A DNA stretch of 64,000 nt from Thorsellia kenyensis (GTDB lineage: Bacteria > Pseudomonadota > Gammaproteobacteria > Enterobacterales > Thorselliaceae): positions 1-64,000 of the forward strand of contig NZ_JBHLXE010000052.1 in assembly GCF_042432445.1 (NCBI RefSeq). The letters run 5' to 3'. The translations under genes were made by a program, and so were the position numbers. Below the pieces are notes generated by a model. That model made no database searches. It saw nothing but the letters and a program-made list of their open reading frames with translations, and had not been told where the DNA came from. Shown piece by piece: positions 27,211 to 36,423 of this stretch (positions are counted from its first letter, which is position 1; every line of letters begins with the position of its first letter).

Positions 27211-28548
27211 ATGGCAGAACGTAAATATTTTGGTACTGATGGTGTTCGTGGTAAAGTTGGTGAAGCCCCTATTACTCCAGATTTTGTATTGAAGTTAGGT
27301 TGGGCAGCCGGTAAAGTTCTTGCGCGCCATGGCTCTAAACGCGTTATTATAGGTAAAGACACGCGCATTTCAGGGTATATGCTTGAGTCTGCACTAGAAG
27401 CAGGACTTGCAGCAGCGGGTGTTTCTGTTGCTTTTACAGGCCCAATGCCAACACCTGCTGTAGCATATTTGACTCGTACATTTAGAGCTCAGGCTGGTAT
27501 TGTCATTTCAGCTTCCCACAACCCCTTTTATGATAATGGCATTAAGTTCTTCTCAATTGAGGGAGAAAAATTACCTGATGATGTAGAAGAAGCAATTGAA
27601 GCGGAATTAGAGAAAAACCTCACCTGTGTTGAATCTGAGCTGATTGGTAAATCTTCTAGAATAAATGATGCAGCTGGTCGCTATATCGAATTTTGTAAAG
27701 GGACCTTCCCGGCCGATCTCAATTTAAAATCACTTAAAATAGTTGTTGATTGTGCTAATGGTGCGACATACCATATAGCTCCAAGTGTTTTCAGTGAGTT
27801 AGGTGCCGAAATAATCAAAATAGGTTGTGAACCTGATGGAATGAACATCAATGAAAAGTGTGGTGCAACTGATATTGAAGCACTCCGCCAAAAGGTGCTT
27901 AATGAAAAAGCGGATGTTGGTCTCGCATTAGACGGTGATGGGGATAGAATAATTATGATCGATCACTTAGGCAATAAGGTGGACGGCGATCAAATCAGCT
28001 TCATCATAGCCAGAGAAATCCTCAGACGTGGAAAGTTAAAAGGTGGCGTAGTGGGCACACTCATGAGCAACATGGGACTAGAGATAGCCTTAAAACAATT
28101 AGGCATCCCTTTTGAAAGAGCAAAAGTAGGCGACAGATATGTCCTTGAGAAATTGCAACAAAAAGGGTGGAAAATTGGTGCGGAAAATTCTGGACACGTA
28201 ATTTTACTTGATAAAACTACTACAGGTGATGGTATTATTGCAGGATTACAGGTGCTCAGAGCTATGGTTCAAAACAGTATGTCTCTTAATGATCTAGCTA
28301 GCGGTATGAAACTATTCCCCCAACTTCTTCTTAATGTGCGTTTCAAAGGCGAACACGATCCGCTAGAAGCAGTTAATGTAAAAGACATAGCTGAACAAGC
28401 AGAAAAAGCACTAGCCGGTAAAGGCCGTGTTTTACTTCGTAAATCTGGGACAGAGCCGTTAATTCGTGTAATGGTTGAAGGTGAAGATGAAGAACTAGTA
28501 ACCCTATGGGCACATAAAATCAAAGATGCTGTGGTAGCAGCAGGCTAG
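27211..28548 (+). CDS. glmM: Phosphoglucosamine mutase
   Basis: GlmM interconverts glucosamine-6-phosphate and glucosamine-1-phosphate on the way to UDP-GlcNAc. The active phosphoserine is Ser102 in VISASHNPFYDNG. The metal loop is LALDGDGDRIIMID, the sugar loop GENSGHV and the phosphate loop RKSGTEPLIRVMVEG. Length of 445 residues is exactly that of the family. AGAGAG precedes the ATG. Confidence 0.97.
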   Translation: MAERKYFGTDGVRGKVGEAPITPDFVLKLGWAAGKVLARHGSKRVIIGKDTRISGYMLESALEAGLAAAGVSVAFTGPMPTPAVAYLTRTFRAQAGIVISASHNPFYDNGIKFFSIEGEKLPDDVEEAIEAELEKNLTCVESELIGKSSRINDAAGRYIEFCKGTFPADLNLKSLKIVVDCANGATYHIAPSVFSELGAEIIKIGCEPDGMNINEKCGATDIEALRQKVLNEKADVGLALDGDGDRIIMIDHLGNKVDGDQISFIIAREILRRGKLKGGVVGTLMSNMGLEIALKQLGIPFERAKVGDRYVLEKLQQKGWKIGAENSGHVILLDKTTTGDGIIAGLQVLRAMVQNSMSLNDLASGMKLFPQLLLNVRFKGEHDPLEAVNVKDIAEQAEKALAGKGRVLLRKSGTEPLIRVMVEGEDEELVTLWAHKIKDAVVAAG

Positions 28549-28587
28549 ATTCATAAGCACTTATCTGTTATTGCTTTTAACTCTATC

Positions 28588-28624
28588 AAAGAACTCTAGT
28601 GGCAAAAAGCTATCAGAGTTCTTT
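28588..28624 (+). terminator. Probable terminator hairpin after glmM
   Basis: A 10-bp stem AAAGAACTCT/AGAGTTCTTT with inner pairing GGC/GCT lies 40 bp past glmM. It lacks a long T-run, so efficiency is uncertain. The remainder up to 29137 shows no gene. Confidence 0.5.
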
Positions 28625-29137
28625 AATTATGATTTAGCAATTATGGATTCATAATAAATTTTTTTATCTTATTCATAGCATAGTTTTATTTTAAATACGG
28701 AATGATTTGTAGATTTATTCAATTCAATCTAGTGTGTTTTACCAGTCCTCTACAAATAAGATTGACTGATTAAATTCCCTCCCCCTATATCATGTAGCTT
28801 CTGTCACCAATTATTGAAATTAGATTTATGAGGATTGCATGTTCCTAATAAAAATATTCATCATCAGAAGTTAATTTCATACATTATACTTAGATTATTT
28901 TTTTAAAAAAAATAAATAAAAGTTATCATGTATCAATACTTTTACTAAAAGAACAAAAAATAGCCGTTATAGCAATATTTTTACAAATTTTTACTTGTAT
29001 TGTAACAATTAAAACATTTACATTAGCAATTGCTAACTTATTAATCAAAAAGCTTACTTTGTTAATTAGTTTATAACCTAAATTTATTATTGCTAATAAT
29101 TTAATTTTTAATGTTCTTTCTCACTATCGAGGTTTTT

Positions 29138-29791
29138 ATGGCTAATCGTTCTTATTTATATAGTACTTCACAACAAAGCTGTTTACTTGGAGAAAATAAT
29201 CTAGTAATTAAAGACTTATCGGAGTGGAACTATGACATCCCCTTATCCTATTTCATATTAGTCTCGGGAAATAGTACACTGTGCCCCTCTTTGCTAACTG
29301 ATACATTTAAAGAGAGTATTGCTGGCGATCATGTTTTTGCACTGAGTGGTGATTTTAATATTGGCTATGCGCGTTTGGTAAAATTCTTATCCACCCTTGA
29401 CGTGCTATTTAGTAAAAATGAAAAGAGTATCAAGACCGAAATACAAAATACACAAAGTTTTTTGCAGCAATACAAAAATAACTATATCTATTTAGAGACT
29501 ATAGAGCTCGATGTGATGGGATTTGATGAGTCTGAACAATTAAAAGCGCAAACATTGGAATATTTAGATTTTGCAAAACAGTTAGCTAATATTATAGATT
29601 CACTCCCTGATAATAAAAATGAAGCAATTGAGCTGCTTGCTAAAGCAAAAATTACTTATTTAGGCAATGAAGCATTATTGTTAGATAACATATGCATCGA
29701 TCATAATTATGATTGCTCAGATAAATGCTTTTTGCTAGGTATTACAGAATGGACAAATAACTTATACTTTACTCTTAATAGTAAAAATTAA
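29138..29791 (+). CDS. Uncharacterised protein opening MANRSYLYS (DUF7822-like)
   Basis: The ATG at 29138 follows CGAGG by 6 bp; an in-frame ATG at 29111 would add nine residues but has no binding site. The 217-residue product is soluble, acidic and without signal peptide or membrane helix. The opening MANRSYLYSTSQQS is characteristic of a poorly studied family that I recall as DUF7822, found in many enteric and symbiont genomes. No function can be read from it. It stands alone between glmM and secG, where E. coli has nothing, so it is probably an acquired gene. Confidence 0.75.
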   Translation: MANRSYLYSTSQQSCLLGENNLVIKDLSEWNYDIPLSYFILVSGNSTLCPSLLTDTFKESIAGDHVFALSGDFNIGYARLVKFLSTLDVLFSKNEKSIKTEIQNTQSFLQQYKNNYIYLETIELDVMGFDESEQLKAQTLEYLDFAKQLANIIDSLPDNKNEAIELLAKAKITYLGNEALLLDNICIDHNYDCSDKCFLLGITEWTNNLYFTLNSKN

Positions 29792-30171
29792 CTTTGCATA
29801 GAATAACCATCAGAGTCATAGGCACTACTATTTAGGATACCCATATTTAAGCAAGAATTCAGAGTTTAATTGTTCATAGTCCTAATTAGTGCCTTGTACT
29901 TTATATAGTAATGAAGACATAAATTATTACTTATATTATAACTTATAGATCTATAAAATAGATCTAATGAAAAAATTTCTATATTCTGGTATAGAGGAAA
30001 ATTAAGTCCCTCTATTATTCTACGTATGAAATTTAAGCAGAGATTAAAAATAATTATATGTTGCATGAGGCGCATAATTCGATTATGATTACGACTTGAT
30101 AAAAAATAGGTATAACTATATCGTATCAATCCATACATTCTTGTTTTTATTAACTCCCTATAGGTAAAATT
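29792..30171. other. Intergenic upstream of secG
   Basis: 380 bp, AT-rich. A short minus-strand open frame exists but has no binding site and no protein-like character. The secG promoter should lie here. Confidence 0.5.
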
Positions 30172-30567
30172 ATGTACGCTGCACTTATGGTAATTTTTTT
30201 ATTGGTTGCAATTGGAATCATTGCGCTTGTTTTGATGCAACAAGGAAAAGGCTCTAGTATGGGCGCTTCTTTTGGTGCAGGTGCTTCAGCGACCTTATTC
30301 GGTTCAAGTGGAAGCAGTAACTTTTTATCGCGCACTACAGCCATATTAGTTACTATATTTTTTATTTTAAGTTTGGTTCTGGGTAATTTAACTAATAGAC
30401 AATTATTAAATGGCGCACCCGTATCAGACTCAGGTGAGTTTAACCCTGAGAGCATACAAAGTCAGCTTCCTGCGACTCCTTCATTAACGATTCCTCAAGA
30501 ACAGGCAACCCCTGCCCTTCCTGGACAAAATAATGAGAACAATGTTCAACCTGCCATTCCTCAATAA
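30172..30567 (+). CDS. secG: Protein-export membrane protein SecG
   Basis: SecG is an accessory subunit of the SecYEG translocon. Two membrane helices (residues about 2-22 and 56-76) flank the conserved loop LMQQGKGSSMGASFGAGASATLFGS, here residues about 22-46. The C-terminal tail is rich in Pro/Gln, as in enteric SecG. Length of 131 residues is a little above E. coli (110). It sits directly before tRNA-Leu(GAG), the same order as secG-leuU. Confidence 0.95.
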   Translation: MYAALMVIFLLVAIGIIALVLMQQGKGSSMGASFGAGASATLFGSSGSSNFLSRTTAILVTIFFILSLVLGNLTNRQLLNGAPVSDSGEFNPESIQSQLPATPSLTIPQEQATPALPGQNNENNVQPAIPQ

Positions 30568-30608
30568 GAATGAAGAAAGGATTTTTTAAAGTAACCAAAT
30601 GATTTATA

Positions 30609-30632
30609 AGCGGCTAAATGCCGCTTTTTTTT
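30609..30632 (+). terminator. Rho-independent terminator after secG
   Basis: AGCGGC TAAAT GCCGCT followed by eight T. It separates secG from the tRNA gene. Confidence 0.93.
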
Positions 30633-30764
30633 AAATCAACCCTATTGAAATCTGTACAACAAGCTGCAAGCGCGAATGAAATTTAACCAATCAAATATAA
30701 GTAAAGAAATAGCATTTGCAAAAACTAAAAAATATTAATATAATTAAAGAGTAAATTAATAAGT

Positions 30765-30851
30765 GCCGAGGTGGTGGAATTGGTAGACACGCTACCTTGA
30801 GGTGGTAGTGCTCATTAGGGCTTACGGGTTCAAGTCCCGTCTTCGGTACCA
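30765..30851 (+). tRNA. leuU: tRNA-Leu (anticodon GAG)
   Basis: This is an 87-nt class II tRNA with encoded CCA. The acceptor GCCGAGG pairs with CTTCGGT, the anticodon loop is CTTGAGG (GAG), the long variable arm is present, and the T arm is CGGGTTCAAGTCCCG. It matches E. coli leuU almost throughout. Its last part serves as the attachment site of the 30.7 kb integrative element and is restored after insertion. Confidence 0.98.
30831..30845 (+). other. Left attachment repeat of the integrative element (tRNA side)
   Basis: CAAGTCCCGTCTTCG in the T arm and acceptor stem of tRNA-Leu is repeated exactly at 61512-61526. It is the expected crossover region for a P4-type integrase encoded just downstream. 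Confidence 0.88.
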
Positions 30852-30872
30852 ATTGACTAAAAACACAAATCA

Positions 30873-30898
30873 AGCCGCTATGTAAAGCGGCTTTTTTT
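30873..30898 (+). terminator. Rho-independent terminator after tRNA-Leu
   Basis: AGCCGCT ATGTAA AGCGGCT followed by seven T, 22 bp past the CCA end of the tRNA. Confidence 0.92.
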
Positions 30899-30995
30899 AT
30901 GCCTTTAATAAACAAAAATCAATAACTTAAGCTAGTTTTGTGCATTTTTTAATCGCTAATAGTCAACTGAGTTCAACCCACATCAAGCACTTGAA

Positions 30996-31042
30996 GTTGG
31001 TACAAATGATGGTATATTGAGTTCCATAACTTTTATACCAAC
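30996..31042. promoter_or_regulatory. Candidate integrase arm-type sites, left end
   Basis: GTTGGTACAA (30996-31005) and, inverted, TATACCAAC (31034-31042) lie between the left repeat and the integrase start. The same two sequences occur near the right end at 61440-61461. Repeated short motifs just inside both ends are what arm-binding sites look like. Confidence 0.5.
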
Positions 31043-31057
31043 ACATTTGAGGTAACT

Positions 31058-32320
31058 ATGGCACTGACTGAACTTAAGATTAAAAACGTTAAACCTGAAG
31101 AGAAGCAATTTAAGCTCACTGATGGTGAAGGGATGCATTTACTAGTACATCCGAATGGTTCTAAATACTGGCGATTACAATACCGCTTTGATGGGAAACA
31201 AAAGATGTTAGCCCTTGGAACATACCCTGATGTTTCACTAGCTAAAGCAAGAGAACTAAGAGCAGAATACCGTAAATATCTAAAAGAAGGCATCGATCCT
31301 GCGCTTATCAAAGCCAATGGTGGCAAACCAATAGATAAAGATGATATACCAACAGAAATAATCAAATTTAAAGATGTGGCCGTTGAATGGCATAAATCTA
31401 ATAATAGATGGAGCGATCATCATCGCCAAAGAGTGTTAAGTAGCCTTGAAGCCAACATATTCCCTAGCATAGGCGATAGTGATATAAGAAAACTAACCAC
31501 TCGTGATTTATGGCTCCCCATTAAAGCTGTTGAAGATTCTGGCAGAATTGAAGTTGCACAACGTATGCTTCAAAGAATTAAGTCTATCATGCGTTTTGCT
31601 GTCCAAACAGGAATTTTAACCTATAATCCATCTCATGACCTAACTGGTGCAGTCGCTCCACAAAAAGTTAAACACCGCCCTGCTCTACCTTTAGAGAAAT
31701 TACCTGAATTACTAGCCAGAATAGATAGCTATCAAGGCAAGTTGCTGACTAAATTAGCAGTGAAGCTTTCATTATTAATTTTTATACGCTCGAGTGAACT
31801 AAGATTTGCTAGATGGGAAGAGATTGATTTTGATAAGGCGATCTGGACGATACCCGCTGAGCGTGAAGCATTGGATGGCGTGAAATACTCATCTAGAGGC
31901 TCAAAAATGCGCACGCCGCATCTAGTCCCACTAAGCCGTCAGGCAATAGAAATATTACGTGAAATACAGGAAATTAGCGGGGATAAACCTATTATCTTCA
32001 TAGGAGATCGTGACTCTACAAAAGTCATGAGTGAAGGGACAGTTAATAAAGCCCTAGCTCGCATGGGTTATGACACTAAAATTGAGGTTTGTGGTCATGG
32101 ATTTAGGACTATGGCTTGTAGTTCTTTGATTGAATCGGGCAAATGGTCTAGGGATGCGGTAGAACGCCAAATGAGCCATCAAGAGCGTAATGGCGTTAGG
32201 GCTGCCTACATTCATAAGGCTGAACACATAAATGAACGTAGGCTAATGATGCAATGGTGGGCTGACTTTTTAGATGCTAATAACCATGAAACTAAAGCAC
32301 CATTTGATTTTAGTAATTAA
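31058..32320 (+). CDS. P4-type tyrosine integrase
   Basis: This site-specific recombinase is expected to insert and excise the element at tRNA-Leu. Residues 1-90 are the DUF4102-type arm-binding domain (TDGEGMHLLVHPNGSKYW and LALGTYPDVSLAKARE). About 100-200 form the core-binding domain. About 210-390 are the catalytic domain, with Arg244 (FIRSSELRFARWEEI), His347-x-x-Arg350 (CGHGFRTMA), His374 (RQMSHQE) and Tyr384 (RAAYIH). Length of 420 residues is standard and all catalytic residues are kept, so it looks functional. It starts 207 bp after the tRNA. Confidence 0.95.
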   Translation: MALTELKIKNVKPEEKQFKLTDGEGMHLLVHPNGSKYWRLQYRFDGKQKMLALGTYPDVSLAKARELRAEYRKYLKEGIDPALIKANGGKPIDKDDIPTEIIKFKDVAVEWHKSNNRWSDHHRQRVLSSLEANIFPSIGDSDIRKLTTRDLWLPIKAVEDSGRIEVAQRMLQRIKSIMRFAVQTGILTYNPSHDLTGAVAPQKVKHRPALPLEKLPELLARIDSYQGKLLTKLAVKLSLLIFIRSSELRFARWEEIDFDKAIWTIPAEREALDGVKYSSRGSKMRTPHLVPLSRQAIEILREIQEISGDKPIIFIGDRDSTKVMSEGTVNKALARMGYDTKIEVCGHGFRTMACSSLIESGKWSRDAVERQMSHQERNGVRAAYIHKAEHINERRLMMQWWADFLDANNHETKAPFDFSN

Positions 32321-32386
32321 TTTATTAAGCACCTAAAATTAATATGTTCTTTAGGTGCTTATCAATTAATAATTAATTATATCATG

Positions 32387-33328
32387 TTACCCCAATGAAT
32401 TTTTATAATCATTATTGATCAATATTTCGATTATCTCACTTTGAGTTAATTTGTTGTATTGTTGTAATTCTTTTAATTTTTTAACAGTATCTTCTTTTAA
32501 TTTTATTTCTAGCGTTTTTATACCTTGCGCATTTTGTTTTTTCCTCTGCGTTTTTTTTCTTAGATTTATCTTAAAATTACTCAATTGACTTTTTTTAAAC
32601 GTGTCATTATTTCTATTTAAAAAATATAATAAATAGCATGCATATTTATACATATTCATATCAGGCACAATAAACTTATGCCCTATAGAAATATTCGAAC
32701 AATATATTTCCAAACAGTGATTATACAATTCCATCCAATCATGGTCTTTAAAATCAGGAGTGTCCATTTGCTTAAATGGATTAGCTTTTATCATATTGTT
32801 AAATAAATACAAATTTTGTGTGAAGCATGCTTCTTTTTGTTTTATAGTTTTACCAACACAATCTCGATAGATTGACCAAAAATCATTCAGCGCTGTATTT
32901 ACTTGTATATATTCAACTTGATATTTAAAATCTATACATATGTATTTTAATCTCTCCAGATGACTAGGAATAACTATCTCTGGACCTAATATACCATCAC
33001 TGAATCTATTTGTACCACCCCAAATACAAAAACTCATTAAATCGCTATTTTTAAAGGAATCAATATCTAAATTCAATTTATCAAATTCTTTCTTAATATA
33101 ATCTAAGGAATCTAATAAAAAAATCACATCCTGTTTACCAGTCAGTTTTTCTCTATTATTTCTATACTCTCTTATTTTTTTTACAATAGTATCACCATTA
33201 ATATTTTGGAATTCAATTGGGATTGTTACGAAATTGACTCTAGCTTCAGCTATCCTATTAAGTATCACACAGTGCATTTCATATACTAAATAATCAATCT
33301 TAATTAGCTCGTTTGCTGTAAATTTCAT
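32387..33328 (-). CDS. Unknown protein with C-terminal ribbon-helix-helix-like segment
   Basis: The start MKFTANELIK at 33328 follows GGAG by 6 bp; an ATG four codons upstream has no binding site. The 313-residue product has no signal peptide or clear membrane helix. The first about 230 residues are of unknown fold. After a lysine/glutamine-rich stretch, the end reads KTLEIKLKEDTVKKLKELQ then NKLTQSEIIEILINN, the pattern of a CopG/MetJ-like ribbon-helix-helix DNA-binding unit. A perfect palindrome TTGTGACATGTCACAA sits 11 bp upstream of the start. It may be an element regulator or a partitioning or replication accessory; this is inference from the tail alone. Confidence 0.65.
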   Translation of the reverse strand: MKFTANELIKIDYLVYEMHCVILNRIAEARVNFVTIPIEFQNINGDTIVKKIREYRNNREKLTGKQDVIFLLDSLDYIKKEFDKLNLDIDSFKNSDLMSFCIWGGTNRFSDGILGPEIVIPSHLERLKYICIDFKYQVEYIQVNTALNDFWSIYRDCVGKTIKQKEACFTQNLYLFNNMIKANPFKQMDTPDFKDHDWMELYNHCLEIYCSNISIGHKFIVPDMNMYKYACYLLYFLNRNNDTFKKSQLSNFKINLRKKTQRKKQNAQGIKTLEIKLKEDTVKKLKELQQYNKLTQSEIIEILINNDYKNSLG

Positions 33329-33339
33329 CAATAACTCCA

Positions 33340-33355
33340 TTGTGACATGTCACAA
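33340..33355. promoter_or_regulatory. Perfect 16-bp palindrome, candidate operator
   Basis: TTGTGACATGTCACAA lies in the leader of the gene reading leftward from 33328. A near-identical palindrome TGTGACAGTGTCACA overlaps the stop of the XRE gene at 45859, which suggests one regulator reads both. Confidence 0.6.
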
Positions 33356-33541
33356 ACTGTTAAATTAATTAGCTTTACTGATATATACTTAGTCGTTATC
33401 TATACTTAAATAGATGCGTTTACTAACATTATAGTAACTAATTTAAGTAACTCTGTCACTAATAAGCCTTTAATTACGCCTAAATACCAGGATAAGACAG
33501 TGATTTTACCATGTTCAGTTAAAAAAAACCTAACTAACTAA

Positions 33542-33575
33542 TCCTGTGAAAAAACATTCACACCTTTTCACAGGA
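33542..33575 (+). promoter_or_regulatory. Hairpin over the ribosome binding site of the first alpA gene
   Basis: TCCTGTGAAAA (33542-33552) and TTTTCACAGGA (33565-33575) are perfect inverted repeats. The AGGA of the second arm is the likely binding site for the ATG at 33584, so the structure could hide it or serve as a protein site. Confidence 0.55.
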
Positions 33576-33583
33576 TAATTTAC

Positions 33584-33799
33584 ATGCAAAACTCTAACAT
33601 CAATTTTGAAAATGACCAACTTGTCGATATGAAATTCATTACTAGTTTCACTGGCCTGACGGACAAATGGTTTTATAAGTTAATTCAAGATAATCAATTT
33701 CCTAAACCGATAAAACTTGGTAGGTCATCTCGTTGGCTAAAAAGTGAAGTAGCCAATTGGTTAGATGATAAAATAGCCAAATCTAGATCTGAGAATTAA
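33584..33799 (+). CDS. AlpA-family regulator (copy 1)
   Basis: This is a small MerR-type winged-helix protein of the AlpA family, which switches integrase or excision genes in P4-like islands. Core motif TDKWFYKLIQ..QFPKPIKLGRSSRWL is visible (residues about 24-55), followed by a SEVANWL recognition end. The product has 71 residues. A close paralogue follows 75 bp downstream, so the pair is a tandem duplication. It may control integrase, excision or the bet-exo genes that follow on the same strand. Confidence 0.85.
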   Translation: MQNSNINFENDQLVDMKFITSFTGLTDKWFYKLIQDNQFPKPIKLGRSSRWLKSEVANWLDDKIAKSRSEN

Positions 33800-33874
33800 T
33801 TTATCTTCACCTTTCTCCAATTACTTACACACCCATAATACGCCCATGATGTTAATTCTAAGGGGCACACAAAT

Positions 33875-34087
33875 ATGGATAGCAACATTCAAAGCAATAG
33901 TTATAAATTAATAGATATGAAATATATTACTAACCAAACTGGTCTTACAGATAAATGGTTTTATAAATTAATCCAACTCAATCAATTTCCAAAACCAATT
34001 AAATTAGGCCGCTCCTCAAGGTGGCTTGAAAGTGATTTTAATAGTTGGCTGCAAAATAAAATCAATCAATCAAAATTACCAAAATGA
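33875..34087 (+). CDS. AlpA-family regulator (copy 2)
   Basis: This 70-residue paralogue of the preceding gene shares LTDKWFYKLIQ, QFPKPIKLGRSSRWLES and the C-terminal Lys/Ser-rich end. The start follows AAGGGG. The N-terminal 15 residues and the middle (NQTGLTD against SFTGLTD) have drifted, so the duplication is not recent. It lies 18 bp before the bet gene, likely in one transcript. Confidence 0.85.
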   Translation: MDSNIQSNSYKLIDMKYITNQTGLTDKWFYKLIQLNQFPKPIKLGRSSRWLESDFNSWLQNKINQSKLPK

Positions 34088-34105
34088 ATTAATAAAGGAG
34101 AAATT

Positions 34106-34981
34106 ATGGATAATAAAAATATCGTCAATCGCTTTGCTCAAAAAATGAATATTGATGCTAATAATGTTTTTAATATATTAAAAGCCACAGCTTTTAAACA
34201 ACGAGATGGAAATGAACCTAGTAATGAGCAAATGATGGCTTTATTATTAGTTGCACACCAATATGGATTAAATCCATTTACTAAAGAAATATTTGCTTTT
34301 CCTGATAAACAAGCAGGAATAATTCCTGTAGTGGGTGTTGATGGATGGTCACGTATTATAAATCAACACGACCAATTTGATGGGATGGAATTCATTCAAT
34401 CTGAGAATTATTCTAAATTACCTGATGCTAAACCTTGTCCAGAATGGATACAGTGTATTATTTATCGAAAAGATAGAACTCATCCAATCAAAGTGATTGA
34501 ATATCTAGATGAGGTCTATCGTTTACCATTTGAATCAAAAAATAATGGTGGGTATAAGATATTATCAGCATGGCAATCACACACTAAGAGAATGTTAAGG
34601 CATAAAGCAATGATCCAGTGCTCACGTCTAGCATTTGGATTTGTTGGTATTTACGATAATGACGAGGCTGAAAATATCATTTCAGGGGGGCATACATCTA
34701 CGATCATAGATATGGATGCTATTGATATCAGTCAAATTAGTGATAGGACTAAGCAATTAACTAAAAAATCAGTTGATAGAGCAGTCTCTACTCAAGCATG
34801 GGAAAGTGCTATGAGCTACTGTCATGAACAATTTTCTGGGGATGAAAGGCGTTATGTGGAGTTAGCGCTTATTAAAGCTCAAGAATCTCAAAATACTACT
34901 AACACGGTAGAAAAGGACATTTCTGTAATTCATTCACCTATCTTAGCGACATCACAAGAGAAAACTAGTGAGGTAATATGA
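34106..34981 (+). CDS. bet: Phage-type single-strand annealing protein Bet (RecT family)
   Basis: Bet coats single-stranded DNA and anneals complementary strands in Red-type recombination. The family signature is clear: MALLLVAHQYGLNPFTKEIF (residues about 44-63), PVVGVDGWSRIIN, then SAWQSHTKRMLRHKAMIQCS and AFGFVGIYD. Length of 291 residues is typical. The AGGAG-led start is at 34106, and the stop overlaps the next ATG (ATGA), so it is translated together with its exonuclease partner. Confidence 0.93.
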   Translation: MDNKNIVNRFAQKMNIDANNVFNILKATAFKQRDGNEPSNEQMMALLLVAHQYGLNPFTKEIFAFPDKQAGIIPVVGVDGWSRIINQHDQFDGMEFIQSENYSKLPDAKPCPEWIQCIIYRKDRTHPIKVIEYLDEVYRLPFESKNNGGYKILSAWQSHTKRMLRHKAMIQCSRLAFGFVGIYDNDEAENIISGGHTSTIIDMDAIDISQISDRTKQLTKKSVDRAVSTQAWESAMSYCHEQFSGDERRYVELALIKAQESQNTTNTVEKDISVIHSPILATSQEKTSEVI

Positions 34982-36282
34982 AAATCATAGATATCAAACC
35001 AAGATCGGCAAAATGGCATCAATGGCGTTCTGAAGGGATTGGTGCATCAGAATCAAGTATCATTCTCTCACAATCTCCCTATAAGACACCTTGGCAGTTA
35101 TGGGCTGAAAAATGTGGTTTTATTTTACCTGAATCACTAGAAGGTAATCCTCACATCCAGAGAGGAATACAACTTGAGCCTGTGGCTAGAGCATATTTAG
35201 AAGAAAAGAACCAAGAATTACTGTTCCCTTTATGTGCTCAATCAGATAAGTATCCTTTTATTAAAGCCAGTTTTGATGGCTTAAATGCTAAAGGAGAACC
35301 CGTTGAAATAAAATGTCCCTCTCAAAAGATATTTGAGGAGATAAAAGCTCAAGGCATCAATAGTCAATCTTATCAACACTATCAGATACAAGTGCAGCAC
35401 CAATTACTTGTATCTGATAAGGATATTGGCTGGTTAGTGTTCTATTACCAAGATTTAACCAACACTCAAGAGGCACTCACATTTAAAGTAATGCGTGATG
35501 AGGCTTTAATTTCACAAATTATCACTCAAGCCAAATTATTTTGGAAACAGGTTCAATCTCAAAAGCCACCCGATAAATGCCCGCTTAGAGATACATTTAT
35601 ACCTGAAGATTCTGATAAATTGGCGTGGAGTGCTCTTGCTATGGAATATCATCAGTTAGAGTCAAAAGCTGGTGTTATAAGCCTTCAATTAGAACAAGTA
35701 AAGGATGAAATGTCCTCACTACAAAAATCCTTTTTGTCACTAATGCAAAATTTTGCCCATGCAGAATATGATGGAATAAGAGTTTCCCGTTATTGGTCTC
35801 AAGGGCAAATTGATTACCCTAAATTACTGGTAGATCTTGGGCTTAAAGTCGAACAATCCACAATTAATCGTTACCGAAAAATCCCAACTGAGAAAATTAG
35901 ATTTAGCGTCACACCACACCCCCCTTCAACTCGAAATAAAATAGGAGAAATAGCGGACACTATTAATGAAAGTCCAAACTTAGTTTTAACTCAAAACAAT
36001 TCAATTGATACCGCTTCAGGCCTGCAAAGCAGTAGTTTTGAAGAAGCTGGTATAGATAGCCTCCTTTTACAACCAAAACGTAAAAGGACAAAAGCAAAAT
36101 CATCAGTTGATAATCGCAAACTAAAAATTAAACAAGAACCTAAAGAAGACAATCATTCCCATACTCCCCTTGATAATGTCCATCTATCTAGAGATGAGGC
36201 ATTATCAAGCGCTGAGGATGAATTTGGAAAGAAAAGAAATAACGTACTAGATAGTGCCCTTACTGCTTCTTATTATTTTTGA
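34978..36282 (+). CDS. exo: YqaJ/lambda-exonuclease-type recombinase nuclease
   Basis: This 5'-3' double-strand exonuclease partners the Bet annealing protein. The N-terminal YqaJ domain (residues about 5-200) shows the family residues: RSAKWHQWRSEGIGASESS, SFDGL, then EIKCPS (E and K of the PD-(D/E)xK nuclease) and YQIQVQHQLLVS. After about residue 270 comes a Ser/Lys/Asn-rich tail of about 160 residues with no known fold, unusual for the family. It overlaps bet by 4 bp. Confidence 0.88.
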   Translation: MKIIDIKPRSAKWHQWRSEGIGASESSIILSQSPYKTPWQLWAEKCGFILPESLEGNPHIQRGIQLEPVARAYLEEKNQELLFPLCAQSDKYPFIKASFDGLNAKGEPVEIKCPSQKIFEEIKAQGINSQSYQHYQIQVQHQLLVSDKDIGWLVFYYQDLTNTQEALTFKVMRDEALISQIITQAKLFWKQVQSQKPPDKCPLRDTFIPEDSDKLAWSALAMEYHQLESKAGVISLQLEQVKDEMSSLQKSFLSLMQNFAHAEYDGIRVSRYWSQGQIDYPKLLVDLGLKVEQSTINRYRKIPTEKIRFSVTPHPPSTRNKIGEIADTINESPNLVLTQNNSIDTASGLQSSSFEEAGIDSLLLQPKRKRTKAKSSVDNRKLKIKQEPKEDNHSHTPLDNVHLSRDEALSSAEDEFGKKRNNVLDSALTASYYF

Positions 36283-36423
36283 ACTGCAAATTTTATTTTC
36301 TTCATATAGGTAATTCAGATCTCTTATTAAGATAATGAATGGTTTTAAACCCAAAATCTTCTATTTCATAACAAGTATCTAGCCTAACCCAATCGATACA
36401 ACAATATTTCAAAGGAGTCCTCT

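Noticed and set aside
29866..30138. 90-codon minus-strand frame upstream of secG
   Set aside because: No ribosome binding site and no recognisable protein features; open by chance in AT-rich DNA.
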